From JAIEPW01 sp964471915 (lineage in GTDB: Bacteria > Acidobacteriota > Terriglobia > Bryobacterales > Bryobacteraceae), in assembly GCA_964471915.1 (NCBI GenBank), contig CAYYID010000004.1, positions 73,556-137,555 of the forward strand: 64,000 nucleotides of DNA, given 5' to 3'. A program made the position numbers and the translations under genes. Below are positions 17,312 to 25,609 of the stretch, one piece after another. Position 1 is the stretch's first letter. Every line of letters starts with the position of its first letter. The notes below the pieces were generated by a model. That model saw only the letters and a program-made list of their open reading frames with translations, searched no databases and was not told where the DNA came from.

Positions 17312-17590
17312 TGTCGTTGCTCCTTTGGTGTCTCAAGTTCGGGGGAAGCCCCGGGTTTGCCGATCCTCTCCGGGGAGTGCTCCCGGTCTGAATATCGCGG
17401 CCCGCGGGGGCCTGAGCGCCGGACGAACGATAAAACATTTTCGCCCGAAATTGCTTTGGTCCCCTGTATGATACGGAAGCCCGTGGGCGATGTAAAGGGG
17501 TTCGCCGCAAAAAAGTGCGCTTTTGCAGGACTTTTTTCGTGCCGGATGCTTCCGGACCCCGGTTGACGCAGGGTTGAGGCTCCCCGGGGG
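17312..17590. other. Intergenic region upstream of HU
   Basis: No gene is seen in these 279 nt. It holds the HU ribosome binding site and presumably its promoter, plus the A/T hairpin described at 17509-17537. Confidence 0.5.
17509..17537 (-). terminator. A/T-stem hairpin downstream of the glycosyltransferase gene
   Basis: AAAAAAGT (17509-17516) and ACTTTTTT (17530-17537) are an inverted repeat with a 13-nt loop, 54 nt after the stop of the minus-strand gene ending at 17591. The stem is A/T-rich and weak, so termination is only a possibility. Confidence 0.35.
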
Positions 17591-19195
17591 TTACCGGCGG
17601 GCGTTTTCCACAGCCGCGGGCTCGACGGCGTAGAGCGACGCCGCGCCCGCGCGGCGCACGAAACGCAAGCCTGGCGCGGTTTCGATGCGCCTGGCAATGG
17701 CGGCGCGGTCCGCTTCGCCGGCCTCGCGCTCCAGGTCGCCCGGCGCTTGCAGCACGTAGGAGAGCCCCCGCGCGCGGCAGTATTCGGCCAGCCCGTCGTA
17801 GGTCGCGACGATCCGCTCATGATCCTCGCCGTACCACCAGCGCGGGCGGATGGGACGGTAGTTGCCCCGCCGCCCGGCGTGCAGGTACGTCAGCGTGTCG
17901 TCGTAGGACAGCACACCCGCGCCGGCCGGGACGTTAGCCGCCAGCCACGCATAGGCCGGCTGCAGCCCCTCCCGCCGCGCGCGTTTCTCCGCCGCCGTCT
18001 CATGCAACAGGATGAACGTCATGAATGCCTGCAGCGCGAACGCTCCGGCAAACAGGGCCGCCACCCCGAACCCGAAGACCCGCGCCGCCGCCCGCTGGCT
18101 GGCGTCCCTGTGCCGCAGCGCGCCGCGGATCATGCCCGCCAGCCGCTCCAGTTCCTCGGCCAGCCCGGCGATCGCCAGCGGATACAGTGGCAGCACGAAC
18201 CGTTCCGTCGGCGGAAAGTGCCAGCCCAATAGCAACAGGCAGGACGCCGCGGCGAACCACGCGTACTCGACGAACAGGCCGCGCCGCGCCAGCCGCACGA
18301 TGCCCGCGATCATCGCCACCGCGATCACTTCCGTCAGGATCTTCACCGGCGGGCTCTCCAGCACCTTCGGCAATACCAGTGAGCCGAGCCCGTACAGGAT
18401 CTGATCGGCGTTCTTCCATAGGACCACGGGGAGGTTGTCCCAGCCGACGTTCAGAAACTGATAGCCGAGGTAATCGGTGTAATAGATGAGGGTCTCGTCC
18501 GCGGAACGGACCCCGTGGGTCCGGCTCCACAGCATCCAGCCGGCGATCGCCGGCAGCATTCCCGCGGCGAACAAGGCCGCCCGCCGAGCCTCGCGCCGCC
18601 ACAGCATCCACAGCGGCAGGGCCGGGAACAGGGCCAGTCCCGCGGTGCGCACCAGGTAGGCCCCGCCGGCCAGCACCCCGGCGGCCAGCGCCGCGCGCGG
18701 GCCGGCGCGCCGCGCCAGGATCAGCGACCCCAGTGCGAAGCACGTGAAGAAGATCTCCGAGAACATGCTGGTCCCGAACAGCACCACGTGCGGGCTCAGC
18801 CCGATCAGGGCCACCAGGGTCCAGGCGCGGGCCTCGGTGAAGCCTGCCGTCCGGTAGTAGACGAACGCGAGCGCCAGGCACGCCACCAGCGCCAGCCAGC
18901 TCGCCAGCGTCGCCAGCGGCAGGTTGTCCGGAAAGGAAGGATTGACCAGCCACACCAGCGCGAGGTACGCCGGATACAGGATCGGGTACTTGGTCTGCGC
19001 CGGCGTCTCGGGCAGGCTCGCGATCCGGAAGCCCTCGCCCGCCGCCAGCGCCTTGGCCGAGACGAAGAAAACGCCGTCGTCGTGCAGGTAGCCGAGCTGC
19101 GGCATGTCGCGGTTGCGCCAGGCGAACTGCGCCGACGGGATCAGGATCGCCAGAAAGATCAGGAGCTTGCGGACCAGGGGCGGCATGGGTCTCAT
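17591..19195 (-). CDS. Multi-pass membrane glycosyltransferase-like protein (GT-C fold)
   Basis: A 534-residue integral membrane protein with about ten to twelve hydrophobic segments. The first periplasmic loop carries the acidic GYLHDDGVFF motif typical of GT-C polyprenyl-phosphate-sugar-dependent transferases (ArnT/PMT/DUF2029 relatives), and a soluble C-terminal domain (about 430-534) follows. Probable role: transfer of a sugar from a lipid carrier on the periplasmic side. Start may be ATG 19195 or ATG 19186. The upstream MBL-fold gene ends 43 nt before it on the same strand. Confidence 0.65.
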   Translation of the reverse strand: MRPMPPLVRKLLIFLAILIPSAQFAWRNRDMPQLGYLHDDGVFFVSAKALAAGEGFRIASLPETPAQTKYPILYPAYLALVWLVNPSFPDNLPLATLASWLALVACLALAFVYYRTAGFTEARAWTLVALIGLSPHVVLFGTSMFSEIFFTCFALGSLILARRAGPRAALAAGVLAGGAYLVRTAGLALFPALPLWMLWRREARRAALFAAGMLPAIAGWMLWSRTHGVRSADETLIYYTDYLGYQFLNVGWDNLPVVLWKNADQILYGLGSLVLPKVLESPPVKILTEVIAVAMIAGIVRLARRGLFVEYAWFAAASCLLLLGWHFPPTERFVLPLYPLAIAGLAEELERLAGMIRGALRHRDASQRAAARVFGFGVAALFAGAFALQAFMTFILLHETAAEKRARREGLQPAYAWLAANVPAGAGVLSYDDTLTYLHAGRRGNYRPIRPRWWYGEDHERIVATYDGLAEYCRARGLSYVLQAPGDLEREAGEADRAAIARRIETAPGLRFVRRAGAASLYAVEPAAVENARR

Positions 19196-19238
19196 CGAAC
19201 CATCGGCCGCGCGGCGGTCCGGCTTTACGCGCGCCCGG

Positions 19239-19949
19239 CTACGGCAACCCGCCCCACCGGACCCGCGGATAATGCTCCCGTACCTGGGCCCGCCAACGCT
19301 CGCGCTCTGCGGGGTCGCCGTGCACCGCCCAAAGGCCGCGCGGCTTCAGGATCCCGTCTACCACCTGGCGTCCCTTGTCCGACGTCAGGAACCACCAGGG
19401 GACCACCAGTTCGTCGATCGGCCCCAGAGCGAGCCCGGCGAAGTCCGCCGGATCCACCTCGGCGTCGCCGGTGAAGGCGACCGTCTGGCCGCACAACGTT
19501 ACCAAGGTCAGCGTGTTCTCGATGGTGTCGCGATGCGGCCGGTTGTGCGGCACCCGCAAGAAGCGCGCCGGACCTTGGGCGGCGGGCGGCGCGATCGTTT
19601 CCGCGCGGCCCGGAGCCAGCCGGGCGACCTCCCCCGCCGTTTGCGGCGTGCCCACGAACCGCGCCCGCGGATTCGCCAGCAGGTGCCGCGCCACGGAGGC
19701 GGCGTCGAAATGATCCGCGTGCCGGTGCGTGGCCAGGATCAGCCGGATGCGGTCGTACGGCGGCTGCGCGGTCTCCAACGCCTCCCGCAGCGCGGCCGGA
19801 AGCACTTCGTAGCCGCGGACGCCCTCGCGGAAGAACCCGTCCACCACCACGGATTCGCCCGCGCAGGTGAGCATCATGCCGGCGTTGGCCAGCGGTTTCA
19901 TCTCCAGGCCGGAGGCGAACAGGAACAGAAAGGCGAGCATCAGGGACAC
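19239..19949 (-). CDS. Secreted MBL-fold metallo-hydrolase
   Basis: Metallo-beta-lactamase-superfamily protein of 236 residues with a signal peptide (about 1-14). The zinc motif THRHADH is at 74-80, with further candidate ligands in VPHNRPH and FTGDAEVD. Substrate is unknown; the superfamily covers lactonases, nucleases and glyoxalases. It is 43 nt upstream of the membrane glycosyltransferase gene and likely in the same transcript. Confidence 0.75.
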   Translation of the reverse strand: MSLMLAFLFLFASGLEMKPLANAGMMLTCAGESVVVDGFFREGVRGYEVLPAALREALETAQPPYDRIRLILATHRHADHFDAASVARHLLANPRARFVGTPQTAGEVARLAPGRAETIAPPAAQGPARFLRVPHNRPHRDTIENTLTLVTLCGQTVAFTGDAEVDPADFAGLALGPIDELVVPWWFLTSDKGRQVVDGILKPRGLWAVHGDPAERERWRAQVREHYPRVRWGGLP

Positions 19950-20002
19950 AGACGTGTCAGCGCGCGGCCCGTCCCGTGCGACAATCGCGGGCGAGGATTC
20001 CG

Positions 20003-20341
20003 GTGCCGCTGCTCCTGTTCGCCGCCACGTTCCTGATTTGTTTCCTCTGGTTTCGCGAGATCGCCTATCGCTGGCTCTACGCGACGCCCAAGGCGATCCT
20101 GAGCCGGGCCGCCGGCCGCGCGCTGCGGCATTTCGCCATCGGGCTTCTGTGGACCCTGCCTGCCGTCGCTTTCGTGCTCGGCGTCAACCTGCTCGCCGCC
20201 GCGCGCCCCGCCGCGCTCGAGGAACTGCTGGCGAGCAAGGCCTTCAATTGGGCGCAGTATGCGGCGATCGTGGGCGCGGTGCTAATGGTGCTGACCCCGG
20301 CGACCCGGGTCCGGCTGCGGGAGCGGTTCGCGCGGGGATAG
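20003..20341 (+). CDS. Small membrane protein, 112 aa
   Basis: A protein of 112 residues with three hydrophobic segments (about 1-18, 42-62 and 80-100) separated by basic loops, ending RVRLRERFARG. No family recognised. The GTG at 20003 has GAGGA 5 nt upstream and is preferred over the GTG at 19976. It is divergent from the MBL gene. Confidence 0.55.
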   Translation: MPLLLFAATFLICFLWFREIAYRWLYATPKAILSRAAGRALRHFAIGLLWTLPAVAFVLGVNLLAAARPAALEELLASKAFNWAQYAAIVGAVLMVLTPATRVRLRERFARG

Positions 20342-20403
20342 AGCGGCTTCAGTCTCGACCTGCGGGGCTTGCCCCGGCCGGGATGATTCGTCAAACTGGC
20401 GGG

Positions 20404-20621
20404 ATGACGAAGAAGATCGCCTCTGCCGTGGATCAGCAGATCGTGGCCGACCGGGAACGCCGCGCACGTCTGGCGCGCGAGGCGGCAAAGTTGGATCCCG
20501 CCGAGGAGAAGGCGATCGCGGAAGAGGGGCTGGACTCCCTCGCGTCCCTCGACCGCGGACTGCCGATATCGCGGCCGTGCGCAAGCCTCTCGAAAAGCAC
20601 GTGCGCGAGAGCCTGCTGTGA
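20404..20621 (+). pseudogene. Small helical protein gene with an apparent frameshift
   Basis: ATG at 20404 opens a charged helical sequence (MTKKIASAVDQQIVADRERR ... KAIAEEGLDSLASLDRG). After about residue 54 the same frame becomes unlike protein (Cys/Arg/Pro-rich) and runs to 20685. In another frame the sequence continues as DIAAVRKPLEKHVRESLL and stops at TGA 20619-20621. Both parts have the same helical, charged character, so a single frameshift near 20555-20570 is likely, either real or a sequence error. Function unknown; an antitoxin-like protein is possible. Confidence 0.45.
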
Positions 20622-20682
20622 GCGGAGACCGCCGCCAGAGCAACCCGCCGCCCGGCATCCCCTAGAATCGCGGCCTTCGGCG

Positions 20683-20688
20683 TAGAAT
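20683..20688 (+). promoter_or_regulatory. -10-like TAGAAT deciding the start of the cyclase-family gene
   Basis: TAGAAT overlaps the first in-frame ATG (20687) and lies 7 nt before the second (20696). A transcript starting here would carry only the second ATG, so 20696 is the preferred start. Confidence 0.5.
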
Positions 20689-20695
20689 GCTACCC

Positions 20696-21649
20696 ATGCC
20701 GCTCGCCGCGATCCTCCTCCTCTGCGCCGCCGCCCTCGCTGCCCAGACCACCAACGCCGAAGTCGACCAATGGACCCGCGAACTCTCTAACTGGGGCCGC
20801 TGGGGCAAGGACGACCAGCTCGGAGCCCTGAATCTCATCACGCCCGCCAAGCGCAAGGCCGCCGCCCGCATGGTGAAGGAAGGGTTCGTCGTCTCGCTGG
20901 CCCGTGAGACCAACTACGAGCGGGCCGCCGACAATCCGCAGCCGTACACGCACACGATGCTCGCCACGGGCGAAAGCCCGCGCGGCGAGTTCGCGGTGGA
21001 TAGCTTCGGCGTCGCCTTCCACGGCTACCAGCACACCCACCTGGACGCCCTGGCCCATATGTTCTGGCAAGGGAAGATGTACAACGGCTTTTCCCAGAAG
21101 GAGGTGACCGCGCAAGGCGCCCGGAAGCTGGCCATCACCGAGGCGTGGCAGGGAGTATTCACCCGCGGCGTCCTCGTAGACCTGCCGTGGGCCCTAGGCG
21201 TCGAGTATCTGGAACCCGGCCAGGCCGTGATGCCCGAAGACCTCGAGAAGTGGGAAAAGAAATCGGGCGTCAAGATCCAGCCGGGCGATGCCGTGTTCTT
21301 CTACACCGGACGCTGGAAGCGGCGCGAGGCCAAGGGTCCGTGGAACGTGCCCGCCAACCGCGCCGGCTTGCACGCGCGCAGCGGCAAGTGGATCCGGCAG
21401 CGGGATATCGCGGTGGTGGGTTCGGACGGCGCCACCGATGTCGCGCCGTCGCAGGTGGAAGGCAATACGCACCCGGTGCACCAGTTGCTGCTGATCGCCA
21501 TGGGCGTGAACATCTTCGACAACTGCGACCTGGAGGCGTTGTCGCGCGAGTGCCGCAAGCGGAAGAAATGGGATTTTCTGCTGACCACGGCGCCGATCCG
21601 GCTGGCGGGCGGCACGGGGTCCCCGCTGAACCCGATCGCGGTGTTCTGA
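20696..21649 (+). CDS. Cyclase-family protein (kynurenine-formamidase-like), exported
   Basis: A 317-residue enzyme with a signal peptide (MPLAAILLLCAAALAAQ). The Cyclase/KynB signature HTHLDALAHMFWQGKMYNG carries the metal-binding HxxxD...H residues, and QPGDAVFFYTGRW and GNTHPVHQLLL match later family motifs. Family members hydrolyse amides such as N-formylkynurenine or cyclic compounds using Mn or Zn; substrate here is open. The next gene is 56 nt downstream. Confidence 0.8.
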   Translation: MPLAAILLLCAAALAAQTTNAEVDQWTRELSNWGRWGKDDQLGALNLITPAKRKAAARMVKEGFVVSLARETNYERAADNPQPYTHTMLATGESPRGEFAVDSFGVAFHGYQHTHLDALAHMFWQGKMYNGFSQKEVTAQGARKLAITEAWQGVFTRGVLVDLPWALGVEYLEPGQAVMPEDLEKWEKKSGVKIQPGDAVFFYTGRWKRREAKGPWNVPANRAGLHARSGKWIRQRDIAVVGSDGATDVAPSQVEGNTHPVHQLLLIAMGVNIFDNCDLEALSRECRKRKKWDFLLTTAPIRLAGGTGSPLNPIAVF

Positions 21650-21705
21650 GGCATGGCGTTTCGCGTCGATCTGGATCCCTTCCGCTGCGATATGCTGAAG
21701 GCGCC

Positions 21706-22182
21706 ATGACGACCGTATACCGTTCCACGGATCCCTCCGCCCGCGAACAGGCGCAAGCCGTCGCCGATCTGCTGATCAGCGAGGGTCTGGACGCCGAGGT
21801 GGCGGACCACCACGCGCCCGGCGTGCCCGAAGGCGCCGTCGAAGTGCGCGTCGACGACGACCAATCCGCCCGCGCCGAAGAGATCATCGCCAACAATCCG
21901 CTGGGCGGGATGGACCTCTCGCACGGCATGGATCTGGTGGTGGTGTTCCAGCAACCGGCGGGCGCCGTCGAAGAATCCGAAGCCTATGCCGTGCAGGGCC
22001 TGCTGCAGGCCAACGGAATCCCGGCGATGGTGGTCAGCCCGTCGATGCTGCCCAATCTATCGGCGCAGGTGCGCGTGCCGCGGGACCGCGAAGAGGAAGC
22101 CAAGCAGGTGATCGCCGACGCGCAGGCGGCGGGTCCGGCGGCAGCGGAAGAAGCCGAGCAGGCCGGCGAAGCCGGGGCGTAG
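21706..22182 (+). CDS. DUF2007-like double-domain protein
   Basis: A 158-residue acidic protein with two similar halves. Residues about 5-68 (YRSTDPSAREQAQAVADLLISEGLDAEV) and about 85-140 (ESEAYAVQGLLQANGIPAMVV) both resemble the DUF2007 'putative signal transducing' fold: short beta strand, helix reaching a hypervariable pocket, then V.VP...E.A...I. The C-terminal tail is Ala/Glu-rich. TATGCT (21691-21696) is 9 nt before the ATG. Function is unknown. Confidence 0.6.
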   Translation: MTTVYRSTDPSAREQAQAVADLLISEGLDAEVADHHAPGVPEGAVEVRVDDDQSARAEEIIANNPLGGMDLSHGMDLVVVFQQPAGAVEESEAYAVQGLLQANGIPAMVVSPSMLPNLSAQVRVPRDREEEAKQVIADAQAAGPAAAEEAEQAGEAGA

Positions 22183-22274
22183 AGCGAAGTCCACAGCGGA
22201 AGCGAAGCGCTCGGGCACGTCGATTAACCGGCAGGCCAGCCTTGCCCATCCGCGGGCGCGCGGACGGGCAGGTT

Positions 22275-24395
22275 TCACCGCAGGGGTTCGATCCAGGCGA
22301 TTTCAGCTTCCTGGTCCGGAACCGGGATGCGCAGACCCGTCTCGAGCAGCGCAGCCCCGGTTAGGGTCAACACCTGGCGCGAATGATCGAAACGCACCCG
22401 GTAGGTCCGGCCGGGGTTGAGTCCCCGCAGTTTCACCTGGACCTCGGTCTGAGGGTTGCCCCAGCGATACGCGAACACCAGCGCGGAATCGGTCGCGGGA
22501 TCGTAGCTCTCGATGGCGTCGATGAAAGTACCGTCGGGAGCGGGGGTGAGGTGGAAGACCCGTCCGTCCCGAAGCCGCTCGCGGAGTTGCTTGTACAGCG
22601 CGACTTCGGAAGCCGCGAAGCGCAGTTCGCTGCCGTCCATTTCCGGCAGCCGGTTCATGAAGATCCACGGCCCGCCGAACATGTAGCTCCGCGTGATGTA
22701 GGTGGAGAACACGGTGTTCGGCATGTACCGGTCGGTGTACCGCATCGGGAAGACGTGGGACATCGCGTGAACCGCCCGGCGCGTGGTCAGCGGGCCGGAA
22801 TCGTCCGAGGTGATGGACGTGTGGTACTGGCGGACCATGTTGAAGGTCTGCATGTTGCCGCCGTTTTCGCAGTTCTCCCAGATGACCTCCGGGCGCGCTT
22901 TCTGGATCGCCGCCACCACGTAGTTCAGGCCGTCGACCGAGTTGGCGTAGTTCGAATCCCCCGGGTGGTGCGAGTGCCCCGGATCGGTGCAGCGCTTCAC
23001 CATGTTCTCGCCGTCCTGCAGGATCCAGTCCACGCCGTACTCGTCGATGATGCGGATGCCCTCGGAAATCACCCAGTCGCGGGCGGGCTGGTGCGAGAGG
23101 CAGAGCGATTCCGCGCCGAAATAAAAGTAACGGTCCGAGGAGCGCCACTCCGGGAAGAGGTTCATCAGGTCCGAGGCTTCGCCGGCCTCGGCCAACGGAA
23201 AGTGGAGCCCGAACTTCATGCCCAGCGAATGCACGTAGTCGGACAGGGCCTTCAGGCCGCTGGGAAACTTCTTCGGATCGGGACGCCAGTCCCCCAGGTC
23301 GCGCGCCCAGCCGAGATCGACGACGAACACCTCGATGCCCAACTGGGCGGCGAGCTCCGCGTTCTGGCGCAGCGTTTCTTCGTTCAAGTCCTGGAGGTAT
23401 TGCCAGGAGTCCCACATCACGTAAGGGAAAGGTCCGTCGGGCCGCGGCTTGGCGATCGCGGCTTCGGCGAAGCGCTGCACGGCGTAGCCCGCGTCGTCCC
23501 AGTCGCCGTGGAACAGTCCCGCGAAGGCCCAGGGCCCCGCAAACCACTGGCCAGCTTCGACGCCGTGGTACATCTCCGGGATCTCGGAAGAAATCCGCAC
23601 GGCATCGGAGGCGCGCTCGACGCGCACCGTCGCGCGGCCGTCGAACTCCCAGCCGAGGAACAAGCCGCGATCGCCGCCATCGCGCAGCGCGACATACGAC
23701 ATGTGCCGGGCATAGGCGCCGGAGCGGATCTCGGCGGCGTCGCCGGGTTGCGCCAGCGCGGTCTCGTTCAAGTCGAAGCTCTGCGCTTCGGGGTCCGGCC
23801 GCTGCCACTGGTTGGGGTAGAACGCGCGCGCGGGTCCCGAAGCCAGCGAGAACGCCACAAAGCCCGCGTTCGTCACAAACTCCTGATGCGCCGGCCGCAC
23901 GAGCGTCTGGCTCCGCACCACGGCATGTCCCTCCCGCAGTTCAAAGACCGTCTCCACTTCGGCGAGCTTCGCGGCGTCCTCCAACCGGATGTGCAACGCC
24001 TTGCCGCCGGCGATAGCCGTGCACTCCTGTCCGGTCAACCGGAACCGCGTCTCGCCGTCCAGGCGCGCCTCGCCCAGCCGGATGTCGATCGGCGAGGAGA
24101 CTCCCGCGGCGTCCCAGCGGTCACCGCCCGTCAGGTCCCGCAGCGACAGCAGGGAGAATCGTCCCTCAGCGGTCAGCTCCCAGGTGGCTTCCAGCCGGGC
24201 GCTGCGCAGAGTCCAGCGAGAGGGGTTGGATGCAAAGACGCAGGTCACCTCCGCGGATGCCGGAGTCAGTCCCGCCACAATCAGGCCCAGAAAGAGGACG
24301 GAAGATCGCACTCCTCTCTTTATCGAACCGTGCCGTGCGGAACTTATGAGAGTAGTGCAAATGCCACGCGGGCGTAGGAACAATCCCCGGGCCAT
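22275..24395 (-). CDS. Alpha-galactosidase-like glycoside hydrolase (GH36/clan D type), exported
   Basis: A roughly 706-residue hydrolase. After an N-terminal signal-like helix (VLFLGLIVAGLTPASA) comes a beta-sandwich supersandwich domain (about 45-300), then a TIM barrel. The barrel has WDSWQYLQDLNE, VFVVDLGWARDLGDW, WILQDGENMVKR (nucleophile Asp region) and SITSDDSG (acid/base Asp region), as in GH36 and relatives. It likely removes alpha-linked galactosyl residues from plant polymers. The long ATG at 24395 leaves a 30-residue lead before the signal peptide; GTG at 24311 is an alternative directly behind GAGAGGA. Confidence 0.75.
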   Translation of the reverse strand: MARGLFLRPRGICTTLISSARHGSIKRGVRSSVLFLGLIVAGLTPASAEVTCVFASNPSRWTLRSARLEATWELTAEGRFSLLSLRDLTGGDRWDAAGVSSPIDIRLGEARLDGETRFRLTGQECTAIAGGKALHIRLEDAAKLAEVETVFELREGHAVVRSQTLVRPAHQEFVTNAGFVAFSLASGPARAFYPNQWQRPDPEAQSFDLNETALAQPGDAAEIRSGAYARHMSYVALRDGGDRGLFLGWEFDGRATVRVERASDAVRISSEIPEMYHGVEAGQWFAGPWAFAGLFHGDWDDAGYAVQRFAEAAIAKPRPDGPFPYVMWDSWQYLQDLNEETLRQNAELAAQLGIEVFVVDLGWARDLGDWRPDPKKFPSGLKALSDYVHSLGMKFGLHFPLAEAGEASDLMNLFPEWRSSDRYFYFGAESLCLSHQPARDWVISEGIRIIDEYGVDWILQDGENMVKRCTDPGHSHHPGDSNYANSVDGLNYVVAAIQKARPEVIWENCENGGNMQTFNMVRQYHTSITSDDSGPLTTRRAVHAMSHVFPMRYTDRYMPNTVFSTYITRSYMFGGPWIFMNRLPEMDGSELRFAASEVALYKQLRERLRDGRVFHLTPAPDGTFIDAIESYDPATDSALVFAYRWGNPQTEVQVKLRGLNPGRTYRVRFDHSRQVLTLTGAALLETGLRIPVPDQEAEIAWIEPLR

Positions 24396-24442
24396 ATCTA
24401 AGCCGCGCTAACGGCCGGGAATCTGGCGCAACCGCCGCCCGA

Positions 24443-24448
24443 TATACT
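24443..24448 (+). promoter_or_regulatory. -10-like TATACT for the enoyl-CoA hydratase gene
   Basis: TATACT 8 nt before the ATG at 24457, without Shine-Dalgarno or convincing -35. Fits the leaderless pattern of the window. Confidence 0.45.
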
Positions 24449-24456
24449 GTAAAGCC

Positions 24457-25290
24457 ATGACCTACGAGCAGATCCTCTACTCCACGGCGGGGAGTGTTGC
24501 CACCATCACCTTGAACCGTCCGGACAAGCTGAACGCCTGGACCCGGCAGATGGAAGGGGAGTTCACGGACGCGGTCCGCACAGCCGCCGCCGATGACGGC
24601 GTGCGGGCGATCATCATCACGGGCGCGGGCAAGGGCTTTTGCGCCGGGGCGGACATGTCGCTGCTGAGCGCGGCGGCCTCCGGCGCCGGGGCGAGCGGGG
24701 ATGGTGCGGGGTCGCCGCTGGAGGCGAACGTCGATTTCGCCCCCGAAGCGCGCGCGGATTTCCGCAAGAAGCACGCCTGGCTGGTGAGTGTGCCCAAGCC
24801 CGTGATCGCGGCGATCAACGGGCCGTCGGTAGGGCTCGGATTCGTGATTCCGTTGTATTGCGACTTTCGTATCGCGGCGGAGTCCGCGAAGTTCTCGGTG
24901 ATCTTCTCCAAGCGGGGTCTGGTGGCGGAGTATGGGCTGGCGTGGATCCTGCCGCGGATCGTGGGCTTGCCGAACGCGATCGACCTGGTGTTCACGTCGC
25001 GACTGATCGATGCGGCGGAGGCGCAGAAGATGGGTCTGGTGAGCCGGGTACTGCCGGACGCGGACTTTGCGGGTGCCGCGCAGGCGTTCGCGCAGGAACT
25101 AGCGAACACGGTGTCGCCGCGGTCGCTGCGGGTGATGAAGCGGCAGATGTATGAGGCACAGTTGGAGGGTCTGGGTCCGTCGGTGGATCTGGCGATGGAG
25201 GAGATGCGATTGAGCTTCTCGGGTGAGGACTTCAAGGAAGGCGTGGCGCACTTCCTGGAGAAGCGGGCCCCGAAGTTCACGGGCCGGTAA
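24457..25290 (+). CDS. Enoyl-CoA hydratase/isomerase family protein
   Basis: Crotonase-fold enzyme of 277 residues acting on acyl-CoA thioesters. Oxyanion-hole segments are GKGFCAGADMSLL and INGPSVGLGFVIPLYCDFRIA; the second catalytic region is AEYGLAWILPRIVG, where a Glu normally stands. A 25-residue Gly/Ala-rich insert follows the first oxyanion segment, as in many bacterial paralogues. Exact reaction (hydration or isomerisation in beta-oxidation) is not decided. It is a single gene. Confidence 0.82.
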   Translation: MTYEQILYSTAGSVATITLNRPDKLNAWTRQMEGEFTDAVRTAAADDGVRAIIITGAGKGFCAGADMSLLSAAASGAGASGDGAGSPLEANVDFAPEARADFRKKHAWLVSVPKPVIAAINGPSVGLGFVIPLYCDFRIAAESAKFSVIFSKRGLVAEYGLAWILPRIVGLPNAIDLVFTSRLIDAAEAQKMGLVSRVLPDADFAGAAQAFAQELANTVSPRSLRVMKRQMYEAQLEGLGPSVDLAMEEMRLSFSGEDFKEGVAHFLEKRAPKFTGR

Positions 25291-25291
25291 G

Positions 25292-25609
25292 AAACCCGGG
25301 ACAGTTCCGGGTGCCCGGGTTTTCCCGTCGCTAAAATATTGATTCTGTTGAGGCTTGGGGCGACGTCCGACGCCGGACGCCTCGGCCTTGGGTCGCGTAA
25401 AAACCAGGGACAGTTCCGGATTTTCCGGTTTCCGAGCGGAACCGAAACCGAATCAATTATTTGGCGACAAGTGAACCCGGAAAATCCGGAACTGTCCCTG
25501 GTTTTGGGACTGCTTTGGGTTTGGGCTCGGCGTTTTGACGAACGCCTATATGAGCCAGTAAGTTACGGCAACGCGAAATTCGGAGCACCCGGAACTGTCC
25601 CGGGTTTTT
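25292..25609. repeat. Nested palindromic REP/MITE-like cluster (four copies)
   Basis: Four copies of a motif with core GGGACAGTTCCGG: copy A 25292-25323 (+), B 25399-25431 (+), C 25474-25505 (-), D 25582-25609 (-). A and D share the outer version (core followed by GTGC); B and C share an inner version (core followed by ATTTTCCGG). The order A-B-C-D is a nested inverted repeat, with small hairpins between copies (CGTCCG-ACGC-CGGACG near 25364). It fills the space between two convergent genes; copy D covers the methyltransferase stop codon. No coding sequence is seen in 25291-25607. Confidence 0.8.

Noticed and set aside
25292..25609. CRISPR array
   Set aside because: Copies are in both orientations, differ in sequence and are separated by unequal, partly palindromic spacers; no cas genes are nearby.
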